Assembly (NCBI GenBank): GCA_907165275.2 | Contig: OU015654.1 | Location: 141,501 to 205,500, forward strand | Length of the DNA: 64,000 nucleotides | Source: Zygaena filipendulae | Taxonomy: Eukaryota > Arthropoda > Insecta > Lepidoptera > Zygaenidae | Reading direction: 5' to 3' | Made by a program: the position numbers and the translations under genes | Notes under the pieces: generated by a model | The model's input: only the letters and a program-made list of their open reading frames with translations | What the model was told of the DNA's origin: nothing | Database searches by the model: none | In this document: positions 44,751 through 54,510 of the stretch, one piece after another | Position numbering within the stretch: the stretch's first letter is position 1 | Layout of the letters: each line of letters opens with the position of its first letter

Positions 44751-44990
44751 AAAAAGAATTAGCGAAATTGGTCCAGCCGTTCACGCGTGATGCCGTGACC
44801 ACGGGAAATAGGGATTCATTTTTATATACATAATATTATATAGTTAGGTAATAAAAGAGAAATGTCAATGAAATCCACCAAAGCTCAATAGCTTCATAAA
44901 CGGGAAAGGACCCCTTCTAACAACTATTGCGCACTCTCCATAGTGAAGCTCGGAATAGATATGATTGCTTCTTTACACTGGTTGTCAACT

Positions 44991-45025
44991 TGTAGTAGCC
45001 TTGACATTATGTCAAGGCTACTACA
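44991..45025. repeat. Perfect 17-bp hairpin with one-base loop
   Basis: TGTAGTAGCCTTGACAT pairs with ATGTCAAGGCTACTACA around a single T. Confidence 0.95.
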
Positions 45026-45169
45026 CAAACTGTATCACGAGCAAATGTTATACAACTTTCAGATTGAATGAAAAGTTTGGGAGCTTTGGAGGAACAACTT
45101 ACGTAGTCTACTCTTTACGTGAGTGGTAGTTAGCGAGCGACCCTGACGAATATATTATCTGCTGAGCGC

Positions 45170-45430
45170 AACTAGTCAACGTCCATCACGTCGCTAAGGA
45201 TCTTCTCCTCCGTCCGTGGAATTTGTGTAAATTATACCAATGTGTGGGGTGGCGGCCGCACACGGCGGGGGCGGCGGGGGCGGCGGGGGCGGCGGAGTGG
45301 CGCACGAGGGGCATTTACAACGGCGCAATTTGCGCCATAGTAAATCAGACCTTTGCGGCCGGCGCCCGACGACGGCCCGAGCCCTAGGAGTTCACTTTAA
45401 CGACGCCCTTTCGTGCCATAATGCGCTCTA
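45170..45430. promoter_or_regulatory. GC-rich island, putative conserved element
   Basis: Triplicate GGCGGGGGC units, GGCGCAATTTGCGCCATAGT (contains a GGCGCAATTTGCGCC near-palindrome) and GCGCTCTATTGAATAATTTA recall the other islands. Confidence 0.4.
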
Positions 45431-45559
45431 TTGAATAATTTATCACTAAAACAACAAAAGTACATTTTGCATTCGTAAACTTCGCCGTTGTTTGGAGACC
45501 GAGGAAAAATGAAACAATTTGTTGGAAAGCTAGCCGTTATAGGCTATTGTTTTATTGAA

Positions 45560-45740
45560 ATACTAGCTGGTTTTTCACCGGCGTCCATTTCAGAGTTCCC
45601 GCAGGAATTTCGGGAGGAAAGTGATCTATTTCGTTTTCAACACTCTTAACTACGTGTTTGGAAAATTTCATGATGATCGGTTGAGCATTAACGAAAAAAC
45701 AAATTAAATTCGTATTTATACCTACCTAATATTCCAGTTA
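45560..45740 (+). repeat. RTE/SINE-type tail
   Basis: ATACTAGCTGGTTTTTCACC, TTCCCGCAGGAATTTCGGGA, TTTCATGATGATCGGTTGAG and TATACCTACCTAATATT are present. Confidence 0.7.
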
Positions 45741-45949
45741 CGAAATAAGTATGACCTTGTATATAATTGCTCTCTGTTTGTATGATCCTTGTGAGCATTA
45801 TTGCATAAATAAAATGTACATATTTTATGCAAGATGTTCTGATTTTTAAGGCGGCGGAGAAATTGACCAAAAAGTAAATGTTTTGTTTGACAGCGACATT
45901 GTTAAGAAAAGGCGGCTAGACTTATCGCTGGCGCTAGAGGTTCTTTCCC

Positions 45950-45989
45950 ATGAGGATTTAAATGGATTTCAATGGATTTAAATCCTCAT
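45950..45989. repeat. Perfect 14-bp hairpin
   Basis: ATGAGGATTTAAAT (45950-45963) pairs with ATTTAAATCCTCAT (45976-45989) around GGATTTCAATGG. Confidence 0.95.
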
Positions 45990-46204
45990 TAGCTTCGAAA
46001 CCATCTATAAGTTTTCATGAATATGCAGATTTTTCATTGTAGTCCTGCTGAGAGGCGCATAATTTTTCATAACGGTCCTCTATTCTTGTGTACGGGTGTA
46101 AGTATAAGGTTTTTTTAATATTTTCGATAAATTAAAGAAAATAAACATTACAATCCCATTTCATTTAGCTGAGATTAGTTATCGCAAACTATTAACAAGG
46201 AACT

Positions 46205-46345
46205 ATTAGCAACAGCGGTAACCGTGTAAATGCTACGACAGCAGGTCTCCGCGGGGGGCCGGGCGGGTCGCGGGAGGGGGGCGCCGAGCATTAGCATTTA
46301 TATTGTTCTAGATATAACTAGCAGCTCTAGTTCCACGGAGCGACG
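46205..46345. promoter_or_regulatory. GC-rich island, putative conserved element
   Basis: GCGGGGGGCCGGGCGGGTCG and GGCGCCGAGCATTAGCATTT lead into TATTGTTCTAGATATAACTA. Confidence 0.36.
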
Positions 46346-46689
46346 GACGCCGGACTAATATTACAAGGATTTGTAAAAGGTTGTTAATATTATGACTCTG
46401 TAAATTTTTAAAGGGGATATATACGATAGAGTTCAGTGAAAATGACAATAACAAGAATAAGTCCAACAGTTTCTATCAGTATTCATTCGACATCGATCTT
46501 AATTATGTCTGTTTCTAATTTCGTAGGACACTCGTAGTAGGAAATGAATATTGGCTTAGCAATCCCTTGAAAAAAGTTTTCTCTATTCATGCTCGTAAAG
46601 TAGGTACTTTTTTACGCTGAGTGGACGGAAATGAATTTTTATGCTCTCGTGCATAAATTATTGTTGTTACACCAACCCTTTAGTTGCGA

Positions 46690-46885
46690 AGTCGGGCATT
46701 TTTGTTTAATATAATTTTTCTGTTAATCTTACCTTTTTTACCCATTACCCAACCGATCATCATTAAAATTTTGCACACACGTTGTAAAGGGAACAGAAAA
46801 GGACATAGGGTACTTTTTATTTAGGAATTCCCACGAGAACTCCAAAATTTACGCGGGTGAAACCGCGGTGAACGCCTAGATAATA
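46690..46885 (-). repeat. RTE/SINE-type tail, reverse
   Basis: CCAACCGATCATCATTAAAA, TTTGCACACACGTTGTAAAG, GGACATAGGGTACTTTTTAT and ACGCGGGTGAAACCGCGGTG are the reversed family signature. Confidence 0.75.
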
Positions 46886-48106
46886 ATCAAGTTTCTAACG
46901 CGTTGATCTGTGTTATGAATGTACATAACCACACCTGATTCAAACCTTCATTATGATTTGAAAGAAAAAATATACGTATTACATAAAAGGACAATACATA
47001 TACGTACGTTCATTCATCATATTCAGAAAAAAATTGACTACGATAAACTCCAGTATAAATTTTCATAATGTAAAAAAAATTCATCAAAGTTTAACAAAAA
47101 TTATAAGCAGCCGAGGATTAAAGGAAAAACGTATCAAAATAAAGTTTTTGTAAAAATATAAACATGAGAAACTCGTTGCTTTGTACGAGAGCATCGTCGG
47201 AAGATTCATCAACGTCTAATTAGCGGAGGTAACGCAATCTACACGAAATACCTACATTATTAAAGGGAGAAACCATAAAAAGTTGGATCATTTTTCATAT
47301 AAAATAAGAGATAGAATCCGTTCACGGCAAAACGTGCCTTATTGCGCCCAGGCGCGGTATAATTGGCGTCGTTTTCAGCGTGACGGCGCGCCGGTTGTCC
47401 CGGTTAGAACAATTTACTTTCAATAATTTCCCGGTAACGGCCTAAGTAAGTCTGTTAACAAGAACTCCGAGAGCCTCCAGAGGAAAAAAAAGCTTATTTC
47501 TACCGTCGCTGAATTATTCACGGCTCTTATTGTGGCCTTTGAATAAAACCATCGCTCTCGCTCCGCTGTGACGTTGAAAGTAACCGTTGATTCTTTTTTG
47601 ATAACAAATTCTGCTGAGTGAGAGAGTGATGGTGGATGCGAACTTCAGATAGCATAAAAAAATTCTTCGTCAAACTTCTTACTGTATTTCTACCAAAAAA
47701 GGACAAAAGAACAATCAATTTGGGGCTCCTGCTCCAAATCAGCGCTGTGGCTACTATACGGTCGCAGCATATGCTGAGTGGAGTCTCTTTTAGCAAGGCA
47801 TTGCACCATATACTTTTTTTACCTATAAATTGTAAAGTGTTTGTTAAGTGGTGTATGTGTTTGTTCTTGCTGAATTAAATTTATCTTATGTTAGGTATAA
47901 GTAAACAAAATTGTCTTTTTTTATTGATTTTTTTAATGGATTAATATTTTTCCGTTAGTGAATTCGAGAGAGATACAGATCTAAGATGTCAAAACATTTT
48001 TGTAAGAACGAAAATGGAATGCTATGGTTTAAAACCTGACAAATTTTGTACTTGGAATCAGCATAACTGAGTTACTCAAGCAAAGTTGCGAGTACAGCTA
48101 GTTTAA
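46886..48106. other. Spacer with one GC-rich patch
   Basis: The patch 47330-47480 contains GCGGTATAATTGGCGTCGTT and GGCGCGCCGGTTGTCCCGG. Frames at 47527-47878 on both strands show no domain. Confidence 0.4.
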
Positions 48107-48395
48107 TATAAAATAGCTGTGCCCCGCGGATTCACCCGTGTGAGTTTAGCGCGAGAGTTGCCTAAGCTACTCCTTATAACATCAACTACCTTCCAGTCAA
48201 AGTCCCGTTAAAATCGGTCCAGCCGTTTCAGAGTTTACCCGTAACAAACAAACAGACAGACAGAGAAAAGTTTTAAGAGTTGGTATTTTTTTAAGTACAT
48301 GGTACTCCATGTAGAATTTCATATGTATTTAGTGAAAAGCTGTTAATTTGGAATTACAAACAGAGACTTCAATTTTATTTACACAAGTATAGATT
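48107..48395 (+). repeat. RTE/SINE-type repeat family C
   Basis: It starts AATAGCTGTGCCCCGCGG, has CTCCTTATAACATCAACTAC, AAATCGGTCCAGCCGTTTCA, a CAGACAGACAGA run and GAAAAGCTGTTAATTTGGAA, TACAAACAGAGACTTCAATT. It is the reverse partner of 17685-17995. Confidence 0.8.
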
Positions 48396-48761
48396 TCCAA
48401 TGTGCAGACAGCGGATCTCCAACCGTCATAATCTGTAATGGCTACAACGTGTCCACTCGCAATTTTGCTGTCCCGCTAATATGTCGCGAGCGGGTCTGTC
48501 TGACATGAACTGGGACAAGTATCCGACAAGTGATTGACGGTTTGATTGGCTCGCGATTTTGCGACATGCTATCGGTGATCATTCGCCAATAATATGCCTC
48601 GCGAGCGGTCAAAGTATCTATTATATATTTAGTTGTTTTTTGAAGCTTACAATCGTGATTTATTATCACGTAGCTGGATGCCACGTCTACAAAAAGGTCT
48701 AACAGTCCTCTTCATCTTCTTAGTGTAGAATCTAATAAAGCCTTACCACCGTGGAGCAGAC

Positions 48762-48900
48762 ATGTTGCTTGCTGCACTTTCATATGCCATACTAGGTGGT
48801 GCCATGGCTCTCCCCCCGCACGCCCCCTGCATGGCTGCTGACTATTTTGCATACAAAAAAGTGCAGCACTTGTGCTATATGACTTGCGAGAATCAATATA
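48762..48900 (+). CDS. Ir75: IR exon 1, leader and DYFAYKKV
   Basis: ATG at 48762 opens a hydrophobic leader, then MAADYFAYKKVQHLCYMTCE. The donor A|GTGAGT at 48901 is in phase 1; with exon 2 it forms an Asn codon. The exon was found by matching the phase of exon 2. Confidence 0.75.
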
Positions 48901-51900
48901 GTGAGTAATCAACTTAGTATACTATTCGATACTTTTACTGTATTTTAATGACACTTTTCTGTCAGCGATACTGGGGCAGCTATCATCGTTAAACTCGATG
49001 TAAAATTGCAGATAACAAACTGACAATACAGCATTTCACCAGCAGAGATATCAGAGTGTGTGTGAAAGGAATGGATCGTATCAGAGGGATGGAGAAGACT
49101 CTACATCAGCACCGAATTCCGGTTGGAGTGCTGGTGGACGGGAGCTGTGGGTGCATGCAAGCTGTGCTTGACGAGGTTTGGAATTTAAGATATAGATATT
49201 TGACATACCTTATGATGTTTTTTTTAATATTAGCAATTTCTGCCACCCTCATGATTAGTCGAATACGATAATTTCTCTGGAAGTTTAATTCAGGTTAGAC
49301 AGTCAAGATATTTATATAACATCAGTTCAGTACAAACAATCAACTAGAACTCGTTTTAATACTCACAATTTCGTTATTAAATCGAATTTAATTTCCTGTA
49401 ACATAGATGCCGTGTCGTTGAAGTCTTTTACTCGACATTTTTCCACTTTGTGTCATTCTCGTTTTTTTTATCTCAAAATTTCATTAAAGTGCTGAGATGG
49501 ACAGTTCAGTAAGCTGGTCCCTCGCATGGGTTTTCTTCACTTGATAATGTAATCATATCATCTGCAGGCATCTCAGCGGTTATTATTTGACTCAACACGT
49601 TACTGGCTGGTTCTGGTTGAAAAGTACAATGACTCGAAGCAGTACATTGAGCAGAGGTTCCAACACCTTAACCTAAGCGTTGATGCTGATGTTGTTGTTT
49701 CGTTCTATAAAGGTACTTTATAATTATACATTTTTCTTATTATAAAAGTTAGCTAAATAAGATGTATACAATGTAAATTCTAATAAGTTGTTTTCTCTCT
49801 ATCACCCAGATAATTATTATGAACTGGTAGACGTTTTCAACTTTGGTAGAATTCAGAAGAATAATTTAGAAATGAATCATCTCGGGACATGGACCAAGGA
49901 GAGCGGTGAATATCAGAGATAACATATTAAGAAGTAGATAGGTTATGTCGGTATCAGGAAGTATTCATTACAACACTTGACTTCAATACATTGTGGCACA
50001 TTTCTGCTACTAAAAAATCTACATATTTTATTGAAAAATCAATGGTGAACATTATTTGCCTTTTCATAGAACATGGATATTATGCAAAAATGGGATATTA
50101 AAATATTTATGTTAGTGTATTTGCTGTAAGAATATTAAGAAGCTAGCGACATGTGCTAAAACGATTTAAAGGTGTAGTTAAATTTGAATATCTTGTGCAA
50201 AATTTCACCTCCGATGCTCCGCTGTGACGTGATACCTAAATCAACCTACTTTGTGTGTGTTTATGTAAACAGTTTAACTATAAAAACAATTCCAGGTCTG
50301 AACGTTTCTCTCAATGTATTCAAATACTATGATCGCTGGGACTTCCACAACCTGACACTGCGCGCGGTGTCCGTGGTGAGTCCACTTAGTTCAGCAGATA
50401 ACACTTAGGAGAGGGGATAATTTTACCCCAGGCACTATTCACCTTTTTATATTACCTGCAGGACTATAAATAACTTCCATTCTTAAACACTTTTATACGC
50501 ACTTCATATTGCTCTCATTATAATTAAAATATTGGTAAGTAAAATAATTTCAATTTTCCTTCCAATTCATAATATTAGGGCGCAAATTATTTTTAATGAG
50601 TCCCAAGTGCCGTAATAATCGAGACGTGATCTAAGAGATGACCTTTGAACGGTCGGGGATTATTTAGTGACCTATAATTTTTATTGAATTTTTCAATATT
50701 TGCCCAGTTTTGTTAAAGCCTTTTTTCAATATAAGAGATTACGTGACAGGGTTCCGTAGGCATTTAATTAAAAATAAGGCTGAAAGGCAGAATGAAGTCT
50801 ATTTTCCATAGTTAATATAAACTTCGTAGCAATTAAAGCTATTCTTGATAATTCTGCCTGCGATAAATTAAAACGAAATTTTTAACGAATTTTTAAACAA
50901 CATTATTTTGTATTTTATTTTTAATTTGATAACAATATAAGGGATACTAGAATTTTATCTACAATTTAAAGTTTTATAATGATAATAGGTACTTAAAATA
51001 TTAGTTTACATTTTGGATACCTCTGACCTTAATATGATTAAATGGAATACCATATGGAAACATTTAGAAAAATAGAAAACGATAGAGCGTGTAAATATGA
51101 TTGGCAACAGATACTAGGGCGGCCCAAGGCGTTCTACCCGGAAATGCTCTCGGAGGTCAAATACTCGCCGGGGATCAATAAAATGACGAAAGTGCCCTCC
51201 ACGATGCTCAATATATTGAAAAAAATACATAACTTCAGGTAAAAGAAAAAAATTATTAGTATAACACACAATAAGTAAGTAATAAGTAATATTTTTACCT
51301 TAATAATAAATATTTTGTGCATAATTATCTATTAATGTAGTAAATATCTTTGCGCCTTTCTTTCAAATCCACATGCTTGATTGTGTCAGAAACATTCAAA
51401 TATCAAAACCTTAGCGCATTTTTTAAAATGTATTGTTAATATCTAGCTGATCATCATTGCCAAGGATGATAAGGGTTATATTATAAGAGTTCAAACGTCG
51501 CGACTTTAAATAGATTTAGATGAAGAAATTTCAAAAGTAGCTTGTTAAAATAGTTAATATTTCATATTACTTTTCAGGTTCAACTACACCATAGTTGGGC
51601 GCTGGATAGGTCCCACGGCTAGGAACTCAGCATTGGTAATTAACAGCTGGTGATCTCATTTGTATTTACGGGAACAATTTTAGCAGAACAATTATTTTAG
51701 TATTACACATCTGATATTACTAACCAGCTGGATGTAGTACAGCGTTTGCTTAGTGTATGATATTGATCTTAATAGCTAATGAACAACTAATTATATTTGT
51801 GTGTTATTTAAACTAAATGATAGGAAAGACAGCTTAGTTTTTATCATTTTAATTTTTCAGTCTTTTTTTAGTGATATATTTTGAAACATTCTTTAGGCTG

Positions 51901-54218
51901 TCACTAATTCTCTCTATTGGGGAGAACAAGACATTGCTTCGACTGGTACGAGGATGTTCACTAATTGGTATAGTTGGGTGGATATGTTCTTCCCACCCGT
52001 TACTCATCTAGAGTAAGTTATGAGTCTCATTGCATTATTAATTTTTAATTAAGTAATTTAAAAGATCTATAATATTATAGCAGGTTTCCAAAGAACTCAA
52101 TTTTCCCCCATTATTTCTTCATTCATCTCTTTTTCGATTCTAAAAACGGAAACTGGAGTTAATAAAACTCAACATTTATAATTTTGTAATGTTTCAGAAC
52201 TAAGTTTTACTACTTGATCCCCGAGAAAGGTGTAGGCAACTATGAGAACCGTTTTTTGATGCCAATGTCTCCGGGAGTGTGGAAAACCATGGCCGCTACA
52301 GGCGTGGTGTGCATCATAGTTCTTGCCGTGGCAGCTTTTCTAGAGAGACGACCCAAGCCAGCAGTGTACGCGGTCTTCAGTGTCATGGCCGCTACATGTC
52401 AACAAGGCACGATTAATTCTAATAATAAGACAAAACAGAAAAACGCTTCTTTTCTGCTGATTTCGAACTGACTGTATCTATCAATTTTAAGTGTGTCCTT
52501 TTTTGTGCAGCGTACGAGGATGGCGTACAGATTTTAGATGAAAAGTTTTCAAGTCAGAGTAAGTGATTTGATTTGATCACTCAGTGGAGTGGGTGTTTCA
52601 TGGCATATTTCTATTCTAACTATAGTTGAAAGTTTATTATTAGAATATTTATTAGAATAGAAAACTTTAATTTACTCAAAATTTCTCCAGTGTGGGTTAA
52701 CACACTATTGCTTATCTATGTCCAACTATAGTCAGCTGTTCAGGAATAAGTTTCTAACTGCTTAAAACGTGTTTCAGGTCGTCGCCTTATCCTCTTAGTT
52801 ATCGGTTTGACCAGTATGATCTTGTACAACTACTACACTAGCAGCGTCGTGTCTTGGCTGCTCAGTGCTGCGGCACCCACAATTAGCAACATCGATGGTC
52901 TTATAAACAGCAATTTCGAGCTGGTCTTTGAAGATATTGGCTATACTAAGAGTTGGCTTGACGTAAGTTTTCAAGTCTTTCGGTATTTTTTTTTTTTTCA
53001 AATAAATCGAGGACGGCGATCGAATAAAATGTTTTAAACATATTTATCGAATTGCTTGAGTCATAACTGTGATGAACAAAGGCCAGAATTTTAATTATAT
53101 TTTTGACAAACTACTATCAAGGGTGATGAAATTACAGATAGAAATGATTGTTTATAGTATCCTGGATTCTTTTACTTTAATGGCCTGAAAGATGTCAAAG
53201 AAGATGAGCTAAGAGACGCAAAAGTCAAGAACGCAAAGAGAACTGTACCTTTGCTGCAATCTGTGAAGGATGGTATCGAACTTGTCCGGGAGGGAGGTAG
53301 GCACATTAAGAGTTGTAAAGTGTACAATAGGCACTTTTTTATTTAAACATCACCTTCTAGCCAATGTGTTAAGTTACAACCAGAAAAAAGCATGTCAAAC
53401 GTTCTGTCGTTGAGTCAGCTGGCTTTTTTGCCTTTAAAAGCATGAGGTTTGAGGTTGAGGTAGGGTAGTACTCCAACTGATCCAACCCTCAGCTTTACTT
53501 GTCGATTAGCATTAGTGACATTGGGAATATTGGTGCAGGCTACGCGTACCACACGGAGCCCTACACTGCGAGCCAGGTGATCGCGCGCAACTTCGACGAC
53601 CGGTTACTGTGCAAGCTGGGGTCACTGCAGATGATCCGGCCCGCTGAAGCCTACATTTACGGACCCAAAAAGAGTCCTTACAAACAATTCTTCGTTTGGA
53701 GGTTCGTTTAAAAATTGAAACTAAGCTTTTCATTGCAAACGGTGTTTTATAGGAGTTCATTATCTTCAATCGGGACCTTCTTATGAAAAGTCTTCATGTT
53801 TGATGATGCGTCTTAGAGAACTTTTGTGTAAAAAATCTTATTAAGAACTACTGGACGAACTACTACCAGCACTGTTCTACTTCCTACTTCCTTGCTAGAT
53901 ATGTTGAGTTTGTACGGATAGTTTGCACGAACGTTCTAGTTTTCAAGAGTTGCTTCCTTCGCGATGCGCTTCTACTCTCTGGTTTTCACCAGTGATGTAA
54001 TGGCTATCATCAACATCTGGCGCAGCTTGATGCGTCTGTTGGAGCGCGGGCACGTGTCGCTAGTGCATGCGCGCGTCGGGGGCGCCGTGCCCGCGTGCTC
54101 GGGCCGCAACCCGCGCGCGCTCGCGCTGGGCCAGGCGGCGCCGGCCTTCCTCCTGCTGCTGCAGACCGCCCTCGTGGCCTTCCTCATACTGCTCGCTGAG
54201 ATCATAACGCACAAGTGA
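48762..54218 (+). CDS. Ir75: Ionotropic receptor of the IR75 type, 14 exons
   Basis: This is a chemosensory ligand-gated channel subunit related to ionotropic glutamate receptors; IR75 members typically act in antennal neurons with a co-receptor (IR8a in Drosophila) and detect acids or amines. About 630 residues are predicted. Order: leader MLLAALSYAILGGAMA; IR75-like DYFAYKKV; S1 lobe with YDWQQILGRPKAFYPEML and YWGEQDIASTGTRMFTNWYS; M1 VWKTMAATGVVCIIVLAVAA; pore region YAVFSVMAATCQQ; M2 RLILLVIGLTSMILYNYYTS then VVSWLL; S2 lobe with FEDIGYTKSWLD and REGGYAYHTE; M3-equivalent PAFLLLLQTALVAFLILLAE. The S1 arginine that binds glutamate in classical receptors is not apparent in FTNWYSW, while an S2 acidic residue (YHTE) is kept. 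Exon borders fit in phase except exon 5 to 6; the intron after exon 9 appears to be GC-AG. The subfamily call is from motifs only. Confidence 0.87.
49012..49175 (+). CDS. Ir75: IR exon 2
   Basis: The acceptor is AATTGCAG and the donor GAG|GTTTGG. It encodes NKLTIQHFTSRDIRVCVKGM and IPVGVLVDGSCGCMQAVLDE, the N-terminal domain of IR75-type receptors. Confidence 0.8.
49568..49712 (+). CDS. Ir75: IR exon 3
   Basis: The acceptor is TCTGCAG and the donor AAAG|GTACTT, phase 1. It encodes ASQRLLFDSTRYWLVLVEKY and LSVDADVVVSFYK. Confidence 0.88.
49810..49905 (+). CDS. Ir75: IR exon 4
   Basis: The acceptor is CACCCAG and the donor GCG|GTGAAT, phase 1. It encodes NYYELVDVFNFGRIQKN and LGTWTKESG. Confidence 0.87.
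50296..50375 (+). CDS. Ir75: IR exon 5 (3' border uncertain)
   Basis: The acceptor is ATTCCAG. It encodes LNVSLNVFKYYDRWDFHNLT and LRAVSV. The best donor is GTG|GTGAGT at 50376, phase 0, but no phase-0 acceptor precedes exon 6. Weak alternative donors at 50380 or 50389 would be phase 1. Confidence 0.75.
51076..51238 (+). CDS. Ir75: IR exon 6 (5' border uncertain), S1 lobe
   Basis: It encodes NDRACKYDWQQILGRPKAFY, PEMLSEVKYSPGINKMTKV and ILKKIHNF; the donor is AG|GTAAAA, phase 2. Acceptor candidates are AATAG ending 51075 (phase 1) and TTTAG ending 51067 (phase 2). Confidence 0.75.
51578..51635 (+). CDS. Ir75: IR exon 7, S1 lobe
   Basis: The acceptor is CTTTTCAG and the donor TTG|GTAATT. It encodes FNYTIVGRWIGPTARNSAL. 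Confidence 0.87.
51897..52012 (+). CDS. Ir75: IR exon 8, S1 lobe core
   Basis: The acceptor is TTCTTTAG and the donor GA|GTAAGT, phase 2. It encodes AVTNSLYWGEQDIASTGTRM and FTNWYSWVDMFFPPVTHL, the segment that in glutamate receptors carries the ligand-binding Arg, not apparent here. Confidence 0.88.
52198..52406 (+). CDS. Ir75: IR exon 9, M1 and pore region
   Basis: The acceptor is GTTTCAG. It encodes TKFYYLIPEKGVGNYENRF, M1 (VWKTMAATGVVCIIVLAVAA) and VYAVFSVMAATCQQ. To join exon 10 in frame and keep CQQ, the intron must start at GC (CAAG|GCACGA). Confidence 0.85.
52511..52558 (+). CDS. Ir75: IR exon 10
   Basis: The acceptor is TTTGTGCAG and the donor CAGA|GTAAGT, phase 1. It encodes YEDGVQILDEKFSSQ, the short linker between pore and M2. 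Confidence 0.82.
52621..52727 (+). repeat. Ir75: MITE family D, short copy in IR intron
   Basis: Bases 52661-52725 match 42666-42730 with a single difference, ending CTATGTCCAA. CTATAGTTG and CAACTATAG flank it. Confidence 0.8.
52778..52962 (+). CDS. Ir75: IR exon 11, M2 and start of S2
   Basis: The acceptor is GTTTCAG and the donor GAC|GTAAGT. It encodes RRLILLVIGLTSMILYNYYT, SSVVSWLLSAAAPTISNID and FELVFEDIGYTKSWLD, the usual helix plus S2 entry. Confidence 0.9.
53158..53296 (+). CDS. Ir75: IR exon 12, S2 lobe
   Basis: The acceptor is TTTATAG and the donor GGAG|GTAGGC, phase 1. It encodes YPGFFYFNGLKDVKEDELRD and SVKDGIELVREG. Confidence 0.88.
53539..53701 (+). CDS. Ir75: IR exon 13, S2 lobe
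   Basis: The acceptor is TGGTGCAG and the donor GGAG|GTTCGT, phase 2. It encodes YAYHTEPYTASQVIARNFD and KKSPYKQFFVW; the YHTE acidic residue occupies the position that contacts ligand amino groups in related receptors. Confidence 0.88.
54026..54218 (+). CDS. Ir75: IR terminal exon, last membrane helix
   Basis: It encodes LMRLLERGHVSLVHARVGG, a GC-rich Ala-rich segment, then APAFLLLLQTALVAFLILLA and EIITHK, stop TGA. The acceptor CTGGCGCAG (54017-54025) gives a family-like FFVWSLMRLLERG junction. An acceptor TTTTCAAG ending at 53949 would add about 25 residues in the same frame. Confidence 0.8.
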
Positions 54219-54327
54219 GAGACAACTACTGGTTTATACGTTCAGTCAACGAATGGTTCACAAGGGGGTGTATAGTGCGTGAGGATCTAAGTGGTTCTTT
54301 GAGAAAACTTGTTCAGGGTGCTTAGGG

Positions 54328-54333
54328 AATAAA
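54328..54333 (+). promoter_or_regulatory. Ir75: IR poly(A) signal AATAAA
   Basis: AATAAA lies 110 bases past the stop and is followed by a GT-rich element (GTTTTGGCGTGTG) at about 54340. Confidence 0.5.
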
Positions 54334-54359
54334 GATTCTTAAAGTTTTGGCGTGTGACA

Positions 54360-54510
54360 TCTATACTAATATTATGAATATGAGTTCGTTTGTACCGCTT
54401 TCACGCTCTAACTACTTTTTTTGCATGTTGTTTGAAGTACAAAGACGGAATTCCCGCAGGAACTCTAAAATAACTGCGAGTGAGACCGCGGGAAAGAGCT
54501 CGTAATATTT
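54360..54510 (-). repeat. RTE/SINE-type tail, reverse
   Basis: TACTAATATTATGAATATGA, CTTTCACGCTCTAACTACTT, TTCCCGCAGGAACTCTAAAA and GAGTGAGACCGCGGG mark a shortened reverse copy. Confidence 0.7.

Noticed and set aside
47527..47878. Overlapping frames of 80-89 codons on opposite strands
   Set aside because: No motif, no splice context and mutual overlap make them unlikely genes.
53953..53999. Alternative short ending of the IR gene in another frame
   Set aside because: A different joining gives a quick stop and would drop the last membrane helix that the in-frame exon clearly encodes.
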